Shown here one piece after another: positions 22,011-33,671 of a stretch of 64,000 bases of DNA. The position numbers and the translations under genes are program-made. Position 1 is the stretch's first letter; every line of letters begins with the position of its first letter. Source of the DNA: Lepidostoma basale (lineage: Eukaryota > Arthropoda > Insecta > Trichoptera > Lepidostomatidae); assembly GCA_022606425.2 (NCBI GenBank), contig JAHDVF020000016.1:4990501-5054500 (forward strand). Direction: 5' to 3'. The notes under the pieces are model-generated. The model did not search any database, was not told where the DNA came from, and saw nothing but the letters and a program-made list of their open reading frames with translations.

Positions 22011-22273
22011 CATTTAATGCCCTCCTCTTAAACCTTCCTTCATTAGCTCCCCTACATAACATATCCTCATTCTCAACAAAATAACTTTCAACAGGTGGGG
22101 GAGCAAGCCTTCAGGTTGATGCTCCCGAAATACCATATCCTAGACCAATTTTCATAATCATTTAAAAATCCCGCCTAATGATATTTAGTGTCTATGAAAT
22201 GAGTGGCTAACATCTAAGCTTTTTTTAATGTCAAATTCAGTCGATGGTTTGCGGTGGGTTTGTTTTTCAGTCT

Positions 22274-22351
22274 ATGGTAGTTTTTCAAAAATGGCCGATC
22301 GCGTTTTCGTGTTTTGATAAATCGGGTGTCAATGAGACTTTCCATGACTGA
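22274..22351 (+). promoter_or_regulatory. Upstream open reading frames before flacc
   Basis: Within 100 bases before the flacc ATG there are short upstream frames. One is at 22274-22351 (25 codons plus stop), one at 22291-22317 (8 codons) with a good ATGGCC context, and one at 22332-22400 that overlaps the main start. If the transcript includes them they could lower or regulate translation. The transcription start is unknown. Confidence 0.35.
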
Positions 22352-22365
22352 CGTTCTTGTTTATA

Positions 22366-25300
22366 ATGTCAAAACAGGGCAAGAGGAAGATCACCGTTGA
22401 ATTGCCTAAAGTTAAAGACCTTTCAAATAGACCAAGTGTTTTCGAACGGCTAGGTACTAAAAAGGCGGCAGCGGCCAAGAAAGCCAGCGAATTCTGTAGG
22501 CAATGGGCGCAACACGGAACCTGCGCTTATGGTAAAACTTGTAAATTTGCATCTACGCACACATTGATTAGCCCATCTAAACAACGTGCTGCTATTAAAG
22601 ACACTTCCGAAGTTAAAAGAAGCGTTAATAAGGATGATCCAAAAAGTCGTTTACATTCCACTGTCGTTGTTAGGTCTGGCCGTAGTCCTGAAGGAGAATG
22701 GGACAGTTGGGATCAAAATGACCTAGAATACGCCGATGCGGATGTTTTAGAGAAACGTCGTCAGCAACTTCAACGCGAATTAGAAATTCAATTAAAAATG
22801 GATTCTAACAAGGACCCCCGGAAAGACGGCAAGAAGAAACCGGCCCCAACCAGTTCTTCTTCGTCGAGGAGTTCCAGTACCACAAGCGTCTCCAGCTCGG
22901 CCTCGGGCGGGAGCAGCTCTTCCTCTTCTTCCGCTAGGTGAGCCAATCCATACGCTTTTCTCATATTCTCTTTATTATCATTAAAGGGCAGTACTCATGA
23001 CATATCATTTTCATTTTTTACATTCCTTAAATGACCAGGTATAGGGTCCGAACCAAGGAATCCATGTGCAAGTAAGGACTATATATTATTTTTAATTTAT
23101 TATTCAAACATCTTATTTGAATATGTTATAGTGTTTGTTTCTTAGTATTGTATGTTTCGTATTCAATTTTATTTTTAATCGGTAAGTATTAGATCCAATT
23201 TGTGCAAATAAGATTAGGGGTAAAAATTAGTTTTAAATGTTTTTTTTTATAAAAGGGCTTTATTGTGCAAATTCAAACATATTATTTTATGTATTTTACA
23301 TCACCAGTCATTTCTTTTATTCATCTTTCTGGTAGCATATGAATTCTGTGTTGAGAGAACAACTGGTCTTTAGAAGCAATCCAAGAATGGACCCATTCTT
23401 TGCATTCATCATAAGAACGGACGTGTTGCTCAGATAGTGCACGAGTTATTGATCGAAACAAGTTGTAGTCGGAATGAGCAATGTCTGGTGAATACAGTGG
23501 GTAGAAAAGGATATCCCACTTGAATGTTTTTGAGTAGTTTTTTTTACTTGCCTTACGACATGTGGTCGAGCATTTTCGTCTTGTAAAATTATTTTGTCGT
23601 ATCTGCTCATATTGGAGCTGTTTCTCCTTCAATGGTCAGCTCAAAGTTGTAGTTAGAAGCGATCCCCCGCGATAGTTTCATTGGTTTCTAGCACCTCATA
23701 GTATATCACACTCAGCTGACTCCATCAAAAATAGAGCATGAGCTTCGATTATGAATATTTGGCTTCGCCATTGATTGCTTCATGGTCGAGCTTACTCCAT
23801 GATTTTTATCCTCTAAATTGTTGTAATGAATCTACTTTTCATCATCAGTTATGATTCCCTTCTGTTTTTGCCTTTGAAGCAGCTGTTCGTAGGTAAAAAA
23901 ATCTCTTTTCCACGTCTTTTGGTTTCAATTCATATGGCACTCAATTTCCTTGCTTTTAAGCCATTTTTAGGGATTTAAGGCAAAATGAAATTACTAGTTG
24001 AATCATTCTCAAAGATTCTGCGGGTTATTCTTGTGTTTAAAAATAATTTTTGTTCTAAAATGCCTCCAATTTTGCATCTTTAAACGTTTTTGGCTTTCCT
24101 TCACGGACCTTATCGTTTGTGTCAAAATCACCACTTGAATATTTTAAACCAGTACTCATAAATTGAAGTTAATGGAATGTACACATAGCAATCGATGACC
24201 TTAAGCTGTTTTTTTCTTCAAATGGTAGCAGAAAAGTAAAGCTTTCCACAAATTGCTTTTCATTGGCCCAAAACTCGACATAGTTAAATAATAGAGTTAA
24301 TAAAACATTGTTGTTCACGCTTCTGCAAAATGAGACATATTAAAAACTAAAGTCTAATGATGACGCTTTTAGATGAAGGCGCTTACAATATGGTCTGATT
24401 GGATTTAATACTAGTAAAGCCCTCTCTTGTATAACCTTCAAAACTTATTTGTACACCTAATACATTGACTAAACAATAAGTATAGTGATGTTTGTTTTCA
24501 TTTTGGATATTAGTTTCCTAATTTTTTTTAAGTGGTCACTCATATCAGTAATGGGTATTATTTATTTCAGGGAAGCAAGAAAGAAGGTACGTAAGACTAA
24601 GTCCAAGCGTAACTCAAGCTCTTCATCTGGTTCAGACCAGGTTTCCAAGAAGAAACGACTTAAAGCTGACTCTTTGAAGAGAGATAAGTCAGTGGCATGT
24701 AAGAGAAGTTCACAAAAGAAGGATAGTATCCGTACTACAAAGAAACTTGATGTTGTTTCATCAAAAAAGAAAGTGATTACTTCTAAGACTGTAGTCAGCA
24801 AAAAATCTCTCTCACCCGCTAAAAAATCTGGTGGTACTCCTCCTATCAATAATAAAAACATACCCAAAGGATACATTTTGTATAAAAAAAATGCTCAGAG
24901 CAAATCTCCAACCAAAAAAGGAACAGCCAAAAGTACATCTCCTCACAGCAAAGATAGAGATAAAGATAAAGAGAGGGAACGGGAGAAAGAGAAGGATAGA
25001 ATTAAAGAAAAAGAGCGGGAACGTGAGAAAGAACGCGAAAAAGAGCGAGAAAAAGAACGGAGAAGAAGTAAATCTCCAAAGTCAAAAGGCCGGTCAAGAT
25101 CTCCCATAAGAAGACATGATTCTCATCCTCCCAGGGACCCTCGTAGAAAAGACAGTCCTTCAAGAAGCCGAGGCTCCTCACCGAAAAAGAGACCAGGACA
25201 TCAGGAGGTATCGGACAAACACAAAGGGAAACTATCTCCCGACAGGAAAGATGACAAACGTAAAGATAATAAAGATAGATCGATTGAGCGAAGGAAAGAT

Positions 25301-28300
25301 AAACATGATGATAAAGAAAGACACGAGCGTGACCGCAAAGCTCAAAGAGAAAAAGAAAGAGAAGATGCTCTAGCAAGGTGTCAAGAGCGTCAACGTGAAA
25401 GAGAAAGATTGAAAGAACAAACAAAACGAGAACAAGAATCAAAAAGAAATGTGGGTCGAGGGCGTGCAGAGAGAGATAGGGGTTTAAATAAAGGTTTGGA
25501 AAAACCTACCCCTGATAAACCGGTAGAACGTCTTCTACCCAGGCCTGAAGAAAGATTGGCGGCCTTAGCAGCAACAAATAGAAACATTGGAATAGAAAGA
25601 GCTATATCGTCTAATCGCGATAGATCAGAATCTAGAACTGAAAGAAGTTCTAGAAAAACTGATAGATCAGTGGATAGAGATAGAATAGATCGTGTTTCCA
25701 AAAGACAGGGTGATAGGCGTAGCATGGATCGAGTTGACCGTAGTGATTACAATCACGGTATTGAACATCCATACGATCATTCTCATTCTATGGACCGAAA
25801 TTATGATAGACCAGGGGAGAGGTATGATGACATGGTTCCGCTCGACCGAGAAAGGGAACGATCTCCAGGAGCTTTTCCCGTTCAGCGTGAAAGGGATCTC
25901 CATTATGATTCTCCTTATGATATGCAAGGATCACACGGTCGTGGATATGCTGATCCAGAGGATCGTGTTTACGATGACCATCTTGATGATCATCACCCTA
26001 TTGATCGAGGTATATTCATTTCTATACTTATTATGGATATTATGTAAAAAAAAAATAATGAACTGATTTTAAGTGTGCCATATGGTCATCAATTACCCCA
26101 AGAATGCACTAGGAAAAAACTGACCGAATAGTAAAGTCTTTATTAGTATTGTAAATTTAATATTGCTATCCTTTTACATAATACTATCATGGAGGTTATT
26201 CCACGCCAACGGACCCGCAACCCTGAAAGCACCGTAGAAACTTGCTTTATTAACTCTGACTGTTTGCATATGTTTCTTCTGATCGGAGTTAACGTTGCAT
26301 TTCTATTGACATGGGCTTCACCTCGAGATCTGATATGTTCACTGGTGCTCTCTGGTGTCGAACCTTGAACACTCAATCACAATTTATATTTCACTCGTTC
26401 CTGGATTCTGAGCCAGTGAAGTTCCTTCAGGAGTGACGTGATATGACAGTATTTTTGTTTTCCCATAATCAATTGGGCAGCAACATTTATTACATTTTGT
26501 ATTCTGCTCAATTTTATTATTTAGTAATCCAGTGTATATCCCATTACAATAATTTAAATGTGACACTACAAACGAATTTACAAAGTACACATCTCCTTAC
26601 ATGTTTAAGTTGTCATTGGTAGAATTTAGATTTAACAATATGTGTATAACAGATTTATATGAAAGCCTAGAAACTTTAAACATTTCAATTGGGAGATTTT
26701 TACCCTCTATTTTCAAATGGTCAGAATCTATAAAATCTCTCCTATCTAACCCATATAAGTTATGTTTTTGTGGGGTTTAGTTTGAGTTTTTTCTCGACCA
26801 TGTATTTTGAAACTCCGTTTTACATCGCATAGTTTCTTTCAACAATTCAAATATCAGACGATCGTCTGCATAACTAAATGACTCAAAACCTTCTTGTTGA
26901 CATGACTCAAAATCTGGTTGGTCGTCATGAAGTCCTCGGATCTTAATTATTGCTGTTAAATTTGACGCCTTTGGATTAACAATAAGTGGTAAACAAATTT
27001 CATTTAAAGAGATTCACAATTTTATTTACAATCGGTAGGAGTGGAAACCATGTACTTGATAAATGATTAATAAATAAATAAAATATTGGTAAAAGATCTG
27101 AGCTACAATGTTTGTTTGGGCACTTGTTTGATTCAACTTTTCGTTGCTAGTTTGCAATGTTAATTCTTTTTCTTCTCGGCTCTACATTCTGGTGTGGGAC
27201 TTGGCGTCCTCCACAACAGTTCGCCACTGGCTCCTGTCCCTAGCCTTCTCTCTCCAATCTCCATATTTATGCCTAGGGTGTTGTTCAGTAAAGGCAATTG
27301 TGTTGGTATTTGTAATTGTATTTTTATCATGCAGGGTGATTAGCTCTGCGATGAACCCTCCTCCTTCAATGTGCGGTGGTCTAGGGGGAAAAAATGTTAA
27401 TAGCTTTTGTATATTTTATTATTGTGTTTTTTTTTCTACAAGGTTTTGTGGATGACCGACGTAACAGAGAATGTGTTAGGAGAGATGAGCATTCATGGGA
27501 TGGTAGAGAAGCTTCAGTGGACCAGGAAAGACAATACATGCACCATGGACCACATCCTCATCCGCATAAAGAATGGGAAAATGATGAATATGGGGATTGG
27601 AACCGACAAGATAGACATTGGCAACATAGAGAACCCCAGGTAGGTCAACATCTTAACAGGCAATCAGGTTAATTCATAAAAAAATATATTGTTGAATTCC
27701 ACAATCTTAACGCTTTATGCTTCTTTTTCATCTTTCGGCGTCATCTCAGATCTCTTTGCGTTGAATATCATTTGAGAGTAGACGTCTCTGTCAGCTAGAA
27801 ACAGCTCCTTAACACTTCTTAAACTTGAGAGCCAGGAGATTCGTTTAGGAGATTACTTTATTTCAAATATGACAATTCTTTTATTATTTTTATTTAAAAT
27901 AAAATTGAAATAAAAACACTGCACTTTGTTTTTCACCATTATGCGGTTATTTTAATTGCCGACTAGTTTCGCTTATACCCAAACTTCCTCATGGCTTCGT
28001 AATAAAAAAAAATAAAATCAAATATCAATCAATCAAATCAGTTTATTAATTGACATTACAGCCAGGAAAATGTTTAAGGCATCTATTGAGTACAGATGAA
28101 ATATTATAAAAATACAACACAGTACCAGGAACGCATTAGAGATGGTTCGACATTAGGAAGACAAGATACTTTCTAAAGTCAAGAGTATTTGTCTCCTGAA
28201 CGTACCTTCACTAATATAAAAAACGTCAATCTCCGAGGAGACCGCGTTCAGCAGCTCTTAATTACTCTTCCCACCGGTGTCACCAGAGTTGACAAGATTG

Positions 28301-31300
28301 ATGAAATATCTCTGTTAAGAATGTAACCTAGAATCTCTTTCTGTTACACATATTTTTAAAACTTAAGTCACATTCTGATGCATCTAGTAGACCAGAGCAA
28401 TATTTAGTATTTGTTCAGAGAGGTGTTATTTATTATTTATAAAAGTAAATTTTCTATTTATTATTTTTATAGGTTCACGACTGGGGTGACAAAGATCGCG
28501 AAATGGAGGGACCTTGGCATGGTCATCGTCAACCGCCTCCTGGGAATGCTAGGAATCGAATGCATGGTAATTAACCTCTTATTGTTAAACTAACTAACTA
28601 ACCATCACGCCGTCTCTCCGAAAGGGTAGGCAGAAAGAATGGACTGCCACACTTTATTCGATGCGGTACTCCATCCTTCTCTTTTCGCCATCGCGAGAGA
28701 CGCGGTGTGATGGGTTGCGAACCTCATCGCCACCAAAAGGCATCTCCCATTAAGCCTACACTACTTCTGGGTAAATAGATTAATTATCTATAATAAAATA
28801 TGGTTGACTAATCTTCACCTGATCGATCCTGACTTTACGAACTTAAATTTGAGTCTCATTTTACAATGCCGTAACTTATGTGTATTGCCGTAATGCCGTA
28901 ATCTTGTGTATTAAAATACTAATACAGTGTTTTTTTCAGAAGATGGTGGCTATAGAGGACGTATGGATCACCGAGCAGATCAGGGCCCGCCTCACATGCA
29001 TCCCGTGCCCCCCAAGAGGGTTATGGGCGGGCGAGAAGCTCCCACCGACCCCCCAGAAGTGAAGAAAGTTGCAAGCTCACAGAGTGCACCTTCTGCTGCT
29101 CATACAGATGGAGTAGAGGACCCCCCTATTCCGGATGATCTCAGTGAAATTAGTGATGACCCCGATGAAATTCTCAACAGGGACGATGTAAGTTTTCATC
29201 TTGGCAATGGAGTCATCCTAATCACATGTTCCTAACATTATTTTGCTTAACACATCTCTAATATTTGTATAAACTAACGGTGAATCGATCATCTTTTTTT
29301 TTGGTTTGGTTTTTGATTTTCATGGCTTTCCCTAATCGGTCCAGGAAATAACCGAAGTAACACAATCTGTGGTGGCATCCAGTGCCCCAATGGAAGGGCA
29401 AACCTCAGATTCTTACGGAGTGATTGGTCTACAGCCATTTAGGCCAGATTATGAACCTGTAAGATTTACACTTTTCTCCACGTGTTGCTTGTTCAAGACA
29501 TGTTTATTTCATCGCATTGTACTTATTTATGACGCTTTTATGAATACCTTTTGCCATTTTTACCGATATAATCTTATCGTCTAGGTTAAATTAAAAATAA
29601 ATGCATGCGGGTTCATGAATCGTAGTTACTAACCAATATGTACATTAAATATACATGTTATTTGTTATGCAATTCTTTCTGTCCTGCGCTATAAAAAATA
29701 ATACTGTTAATTTATCATACTAATTGCACGTAAGTAAATAACTCTTGATGGCAGAGTTTATATATTTCTTAAATAATTTGATACTTTCATTTTATCATAC
29801 CTATATGATATAAGCAAATTTTTTTTTTAGTTCGATTCATAAGGCTTTCAATTTATCTGTTACTAGGTCGGACAATGTAAATTCTGTACTGAATGTATAA
29901 TCAATTGAATTAGTCATATGCACTTACTTGGTTACGAAAGGAAAAAAATGCTCATTGGAATTATATTTTTATTTAGATGGTGGAACAAGATTTAGAAAAA
30001 ATCCCCCCAAAACAAAGTCTCCCAGAGAAAGAAGGTCAAAAATCAGATTCTACTCTTCAAACTAAAAAGGTTTGTTTATCTCATTTACATATGAATCATA
30101 ACGTTTTAATTTTGAAAAATATTTATAAACACAAATATATCAAATTTTATATGATTTTTTGATAAAATTGAATTCTATTTGAGTTTCTCGTGTCTAGGAT
30201 TCTATTTCTTCATCTACGGATGTCAAACTGGAACCAAATCAAGAACAAAATGATACCGAGGATGCTCTTGACAATCTTGATTTTGAGGAAATTTCTGATG
30301 GAGAACTTGAAGAAGATCAACGAGTTAAAGGTAAGAAAGAAGTTTCTTTTAGGATAATGAAAATCTGCACGTAATATAGTTTTGGTGAATAATCAAACAT
30401 ATATTGAATGTGTAATGATCTAAATTATTATTGACTATTGACTCTAAATTTAAAACTCTCAACTATTCAAATGTATTTTTAATTACTTTGTGTGTGAATC
30501 CACAAAGCAACAGTTGTGAATCTTTTAATTGTAGGATTTCAACAATACTAACCAAATTAAAAAATTTAAGTGCTAGAAAATGATAAACAGCAAATATAAA
30601 TTACTGATAAACAGCAACGAGCTGAAATGTCATCACATTTGATAATGCCTTAGAAGGGCGAAATATGTCATTCCCATAAAATATAATAAAACTTCTAGAA
30701 AACTGAGTGTCGAATGAAAATATAGAGTGTCAAATGAAAATATAAGAAGTGAATGCGGTGCGAATAATGGTGTTATGAACGAAATAATGAAAGGATCAAT
30801 AAGATGGTTTGGACATATGGAAAGAATGAATGTGTCATATGCACTTGGTTACGAAAGGAAAAAATATAAAAATATATCCTTTCGTAACCAAGTAAGTGCA
30901 TATGACACATTCATTCTTTCCATATGTCCAAACCATCTTATTGATCCTTTCATTATTTCGTTCATAACACCATTATTCGCACCGCATTCACTTCTTATAT
31001 TTTCATTTGATATAAAAATTATATGTTAACGATGTAAATGGAACCAGAAATAGAGGAAGTCCGAGGAAAACGTAGCACGATCAAATAAATCAAATATTGA
31101 ATGTCAGCCATGTGAGGAGTCAGAGAAATCGACGCGCGTGCATGACACGATGTATGAATGTTCAGGAAGCGAAAGAAATATGTCAGGAAAGAAAAGTGTG
31201 GCAGTCCATTCTTTCTGCCTGCCTCTTCGAGGAGATGGCGTGATGGTTAGTTAGTTAGTTTGAAAACTGACGTTTTCATTTGTATTAATTATTTAATATG

Positions 31301-32801
31301 AGGTTTTACAAGAAACAACCTAATATCTAATGTTTTTGTTGTTCTCATTAGCGCTTTTTATATTGTTTATCTAAGGTTGTATTATAAGTTGAAAAATATT
31401 TTTGTAATCTTTTATAACTTTATTAAATTTAATTAATCAATTAATTTAAAATTTCTGATTTTTATGCACATTAATTATTTATTCTGATTATTACTTGTTT
31501 CAGGTTTGGGTGATGCCCTCGGAGTCGACTGGGCCAGTCTGGTAGCAGAGGTGCGCGGTAAGAAGGACAAAGAGGGCACAGCAGGTGGAGACTCTGGAAA
31601 GGAGCCGACTGGTGCCCGCCAGCATTGGCAGCCTCACAAGGTTCTGGCACGTATTGGCGTGTCTGTCTACATGGCCGGAGACGAGATGATCAATGAAATC
31701 TTTAATCCCAAACCCGACGCTGAAGTGGAAGGAGTTGCAAAGGAGACGGAACCAGGGGCCAACCCACCAGCGTATAAACCTGCACATCCAATAGCATCAA
31801 TCCAGGTATTATTATAATAATCCTAAATAATATTTTATATTTCTCTAATTAACACGTTGACTGCCACGGTACTTTCAGGATTCTGATTTATTTAATCATA
31901 TTATATACTAACTAACTAACTAACCATCAAGCCTTTCTCCAAAGGGGTAGGCAGAGAGAATGGACTGCCATTCATACCGTTCTGTCCTGATATACCTCTC
32001 TAGCTTCCTCCACATTCATACATCGTAACATGCACATTCATCGATTTTTCCGACTTCGAATGTGGCCATCTTTCGGTATTTGATTAATTTGGTCTTCCAC
32101 AACTTCTCTTTCCACTCACACTGCTTGTATACAACATTTTAACCATTCTTTTCTCGTCCATTCGTTCCATATGTCCAAACCATCTGAGGGATCTTTTTTT
32201 AATTTTACTTATGATGCAATCATCTGCCTTACATTTTTTCCTTATTTATGCACTTATATTATCATAATAAATTTTGCATGACTATATTTTCTGTTCATGT
32301 AAGCCAACCTTGATTTTTTGTTCCCTGAGGTTATATCTGTTGATATTTAGACTTATACTCTAGGAATTTCCTCGTAACTGCACAAATATGCAAGTAAACA
32401 TAGTATGTGATAACTTGTAGTCAGCGTTTGCCTAGGGGCAATAACTCAAAACTATGATTTGTTTCGTAGTTGGCAGTCAACGTTTTAAGTATTGAATACA
32501 CCAGACTATTTAAAAATTAAAAAGATTATTTCTTAAATACGTATTTTACAATTTGATATCTTAAAATTTGATTTCTAAACAAAGTAATTATTTGCAGGTT
32601 GCAATGGAAAGGAGAAAGAAACAGAGACAAGGGTTGTTTGGCACAGGCAATGGTTTCACTCGCGCCTTGTGTGCCCGTCAGGATCTGGCTCTGCGGCGCC
32701 ATCTCTGTAACCTCCCAATCAACGAGTGCGGCCACGAGGTGTCACCTCCGGACCCCCATCTTTTCCAGATGGCGCAGAAACTTCTGCAGGAAGCCTCTTG
32801 A
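22366..32801 (+). CDS. flacc: flacc / Zc3h13, m6A writer complex subunit
   Basis: Ten exons: 22366-22937, 24571-26009, 27443-27639, 28473-28566, 28940-29187, 29345-29458, 29977-30069, 30198-30330, 31504-31805 and 32598-32801. All have GT-AG borders and matching phases, giving 1131 residues. The N-terminus (MSKQGKRKITVE, NRPSVFERLG) matches the start of ZC3H13. A CCCH-like finger follows at C44, C53, C59 and H65. Exon 1 ends in a serine run. Exon 2 is a long Lys/Arg/Glu/Asp-rich low-complexity region with KERE-type repeats and RS motifs. Exons 5-8 are acidic (LSEISDDPDEIL, FEEISDGELEED). Exon 9 has LGDALGVDWASL and KVLARIGVSVYM, and exon 10 has FTRALCARQDLALRRHL, both like the conserved ZC3H13 C-terminus. 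In flies and mammals this protein joins the METTL3/METTL14 enzyme complex with WTAP/Fl(2)d, Virilizer and Nito in the nucleus. The ATG at 22366 is preferred over the in-frame TTG at 22357. The finger spacing is unusual (see findings). Confidence 0.93.
23189..24460 (-). mobile_element. Mariner remnant in flacc intron 1
   Basis: TA flanks both edges (23187-23188 and 24461-24462). The right end in minus orientation begins TTAGGTGTACAAATAAGTTT, and the left end begins TTAGATCCAATTTGTGCAAA, so the inverted ends are diverged. The 1272-base length is typical of mariner. The minus-strand frame at 23321-23632 keeps the C-terminal third of the transposase, with YPLYSPDIAHSDYNLFRS and a WIASKDQLF word. 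The PDxAxSDY motif contains the last catalytic aspartate of the DD34D triad. Upstream coding is riddled with stops and frameshifts. It lies antisense to flacc. Confidence 0.88.
26143..26960 (-). mobile_element. CR1-like LINE fragment in flacc intron 2
   Basis: Minus-strand reading from right to left gives the catalytic FSYADDRLIFELL region (around 26870-26900). It then gives FVVSHLNYCNGIYTGLL, a VTPLLKELHWLRIQER-like block, and a FRVAGPLAWNNLH-type end near 26180. Several frameshifts separate them. It is antisense to flacc and belongs with the 46900-47480 copy. Confidence 0.8.
27020..27085 (+). repeat. CR1-like LINE 3' UTR scrap
   Basis: ACCATGTACTTGATAAATG followed by ATAAATAAATAAA matches the tail of the 18059-18735 element in the opposite orientation. 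Confidence 0.55.
27150..27290 (-). mobile_element. LINE 3' scrap in flacc intron 2
   Basis: In minus orientation the words GERARDRSQWRTVVEDAKS and a GAAGAAAAAGAA end resemble the final residues and tail of a GAAGAAG-type LINE. It is too short for a family assignment. Confidence 0.5.
27880..28400. other. flacc intron 3 sequence, possible LINE 3' remnant
   Basis: The motif CAGTTTATTAATTGACATTA near 28040 resembles the 3' end of CR1-group LINEs. The following 28180-28330 gives a weak coding-like stretch on the minus strand. This is not enough to name it. Confidence 0.3.
28588..28656 (-). mobile_element. TTAG-tailed LINE, 70-base 3' end in flacc intron 4
   Basis: Three tail units and GCCGTCTCTCCGAAAGGG, AGGCAGAAAGAATGGACTGC are clear, then the match stops abruptly at CACTTT. 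The next 110 bases, including ATCGCGAGAGACGCGGTGTG, are unrelated to this family. Confidence 0.8.
30635..30704 (+). repeat. Repeat family Q fragment
   Basis: TTTGATAATGCCTTAGAAGG, GCGAAATATGTCATTCCC and TAATAAAACTTCTAGAAAAC match the family core. As at position 29-90, it is joined directly to a TTAG-tailed LINE on its right, but at a different LINE position. Confidence 0.65.
30705..31255 (+). mobile_element. TTAG-tailed LINE containing a large palindrome, in flacc intron 8
   Basis: The 3' half (31016-31255) is an ordinary copy: ACGATGTAAATGGAACCAG, the GRPRKTW-equivalent region, the VEEARE region and the tail. The 5' part is duplicated in inverted orientation to form a palindrome at 30730-31010, described separately. 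A short tandem of GAGTGTCGAATGAAAATATA occurs at its start. Confidence 0.85.
30730..31010. repeat. Near-perfect long palindrome
   Basis: The left arm (30730-30866) and right arm (30870-31010) are inverted copies that differ by one four-base indel near the centre. They share variants not found in other LINE copies (GATCAATAAGATGG against the usual GATCATTAAGATGG). The inner 30 or so bases (GTCATATGCAC, TTGGTTACGAAAGG) are not LINE sequence. They match intron 6 of flacc at 29913-29941. Confidence 0.92.
31853..32484. mobile_element. TTAA-flanked piggyBac-type MITE, interrupted by a LINE
   Basis: TTAA lies at 31849-31852 and 32485-32488. The inverted ends read CACGTTGACTGCCACGG and, on the other strand, AACGTTGACTGCCAACT. 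The TTAG-tailed LINE at 31907-32235 sits inside it, in flacc intron 9. No transposase sequence was seen. Confidence 0.72.
31907..32235 (-). mobile_element. TTAG-tailed LINE, subfamily B, nested in a MITE
   Basis: It has the TTAG tail, then GCCTTTCTCCAAAGGGGTAG and CTCTCTAGCTTCCTCCACAT. The TAGCTTCCTCCAC wording places it with the copies at 17431, 35570 and 56936. The fragment ends near the GSLRWFGH-equivalent position. Confidence 0.8.
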
Positions 32802-33229
32802 CAGCAGACTCCACCCTAATGGGTCCTACCAATCTACTGACAAACATTTAATGAAAATTGAACAGAACAATAATTACCTAAAAATGGCCAAATTTCTTCA
32901 TTAACCAGGGTACCAAAGACACTACATGTCAGAAATGAATTTAACTCGTATTTTGAATTGTTTTTAAGCAGTCGCCACTGTATACAAAATTTTCTTATTG
33001 CACCTTTTAAATGTCTAAGAACATATGACATTGTAAGAATAATGGAACCGTTTTATTTGATCTACTTGGGTTCCTCGATGTTAATGTTTATTGTATGTAT
33101 TTAATATTGATCTTTATGTAATGTAAGTTATTTCCATTTGCCCTCAATAACAATTATTCACTTCATACTAATAATTGCATGCAATAGAGTTTAAAACTTC
33201 AAATTGTCTAATTATTAATACTTATACAG

Positions 33230-33235
33230 AATAAA
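33230..33235 (+). terminator. Probable polyadenylation signal of flacc
   Basis: AATAAA lies about 430 bases after the flacc stop codon, the first clean hexamer downstream and before the next transposon. Confidence 0.5.
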
Positions 33236-33671
33236 TGTGTGTAACTATTTTCCAGAAATATAAAGAATAGAATGATTAATTATCAAATGAGTTATTCTGA
33301 CTTTTGAACGAGAAAATACATCAAATGTGATGGGTTGATATTATTTTTAGTGATATGTATATGTAAACTTTTGTCTATTAGTATAATTATTATTATTTTC
33401 TCAGGTGATCAGAGATATCTACTCGGAGTTACATCAAAGTATTGAGTTTTTGTTTTAGATAAATGAACACTATTATTACTAATAATTGATACCATATAAA
33501 ATAAAACATAATACATACAATTCATTAGGGATGTTCACATAGATGTTTCCAGACTATTATTATTGTTGGTTTATATTATTTTGAATATAGGTAAGTACTT
33601 AAATAAGATGCTTTGATGTTGTTTTGCTATATAGGTTTTCTCATTAATATTTGAGAATCTTCTCTGATTAA

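Noticed and set aside
24562..25927. Several long open frames on both strands inside flacc exon 2
   Set aside because: They are shadows caused by the biased Lys/Arg/Glu codons of the exon. Only the plus-strand frame joins neighbouring exons in phase.
30727..31029. 100-codon open frame
   Set aside because: It runs through both arms of the palindrome, so it is LINE sequence read forwards and then in reverse complement, not a gene.
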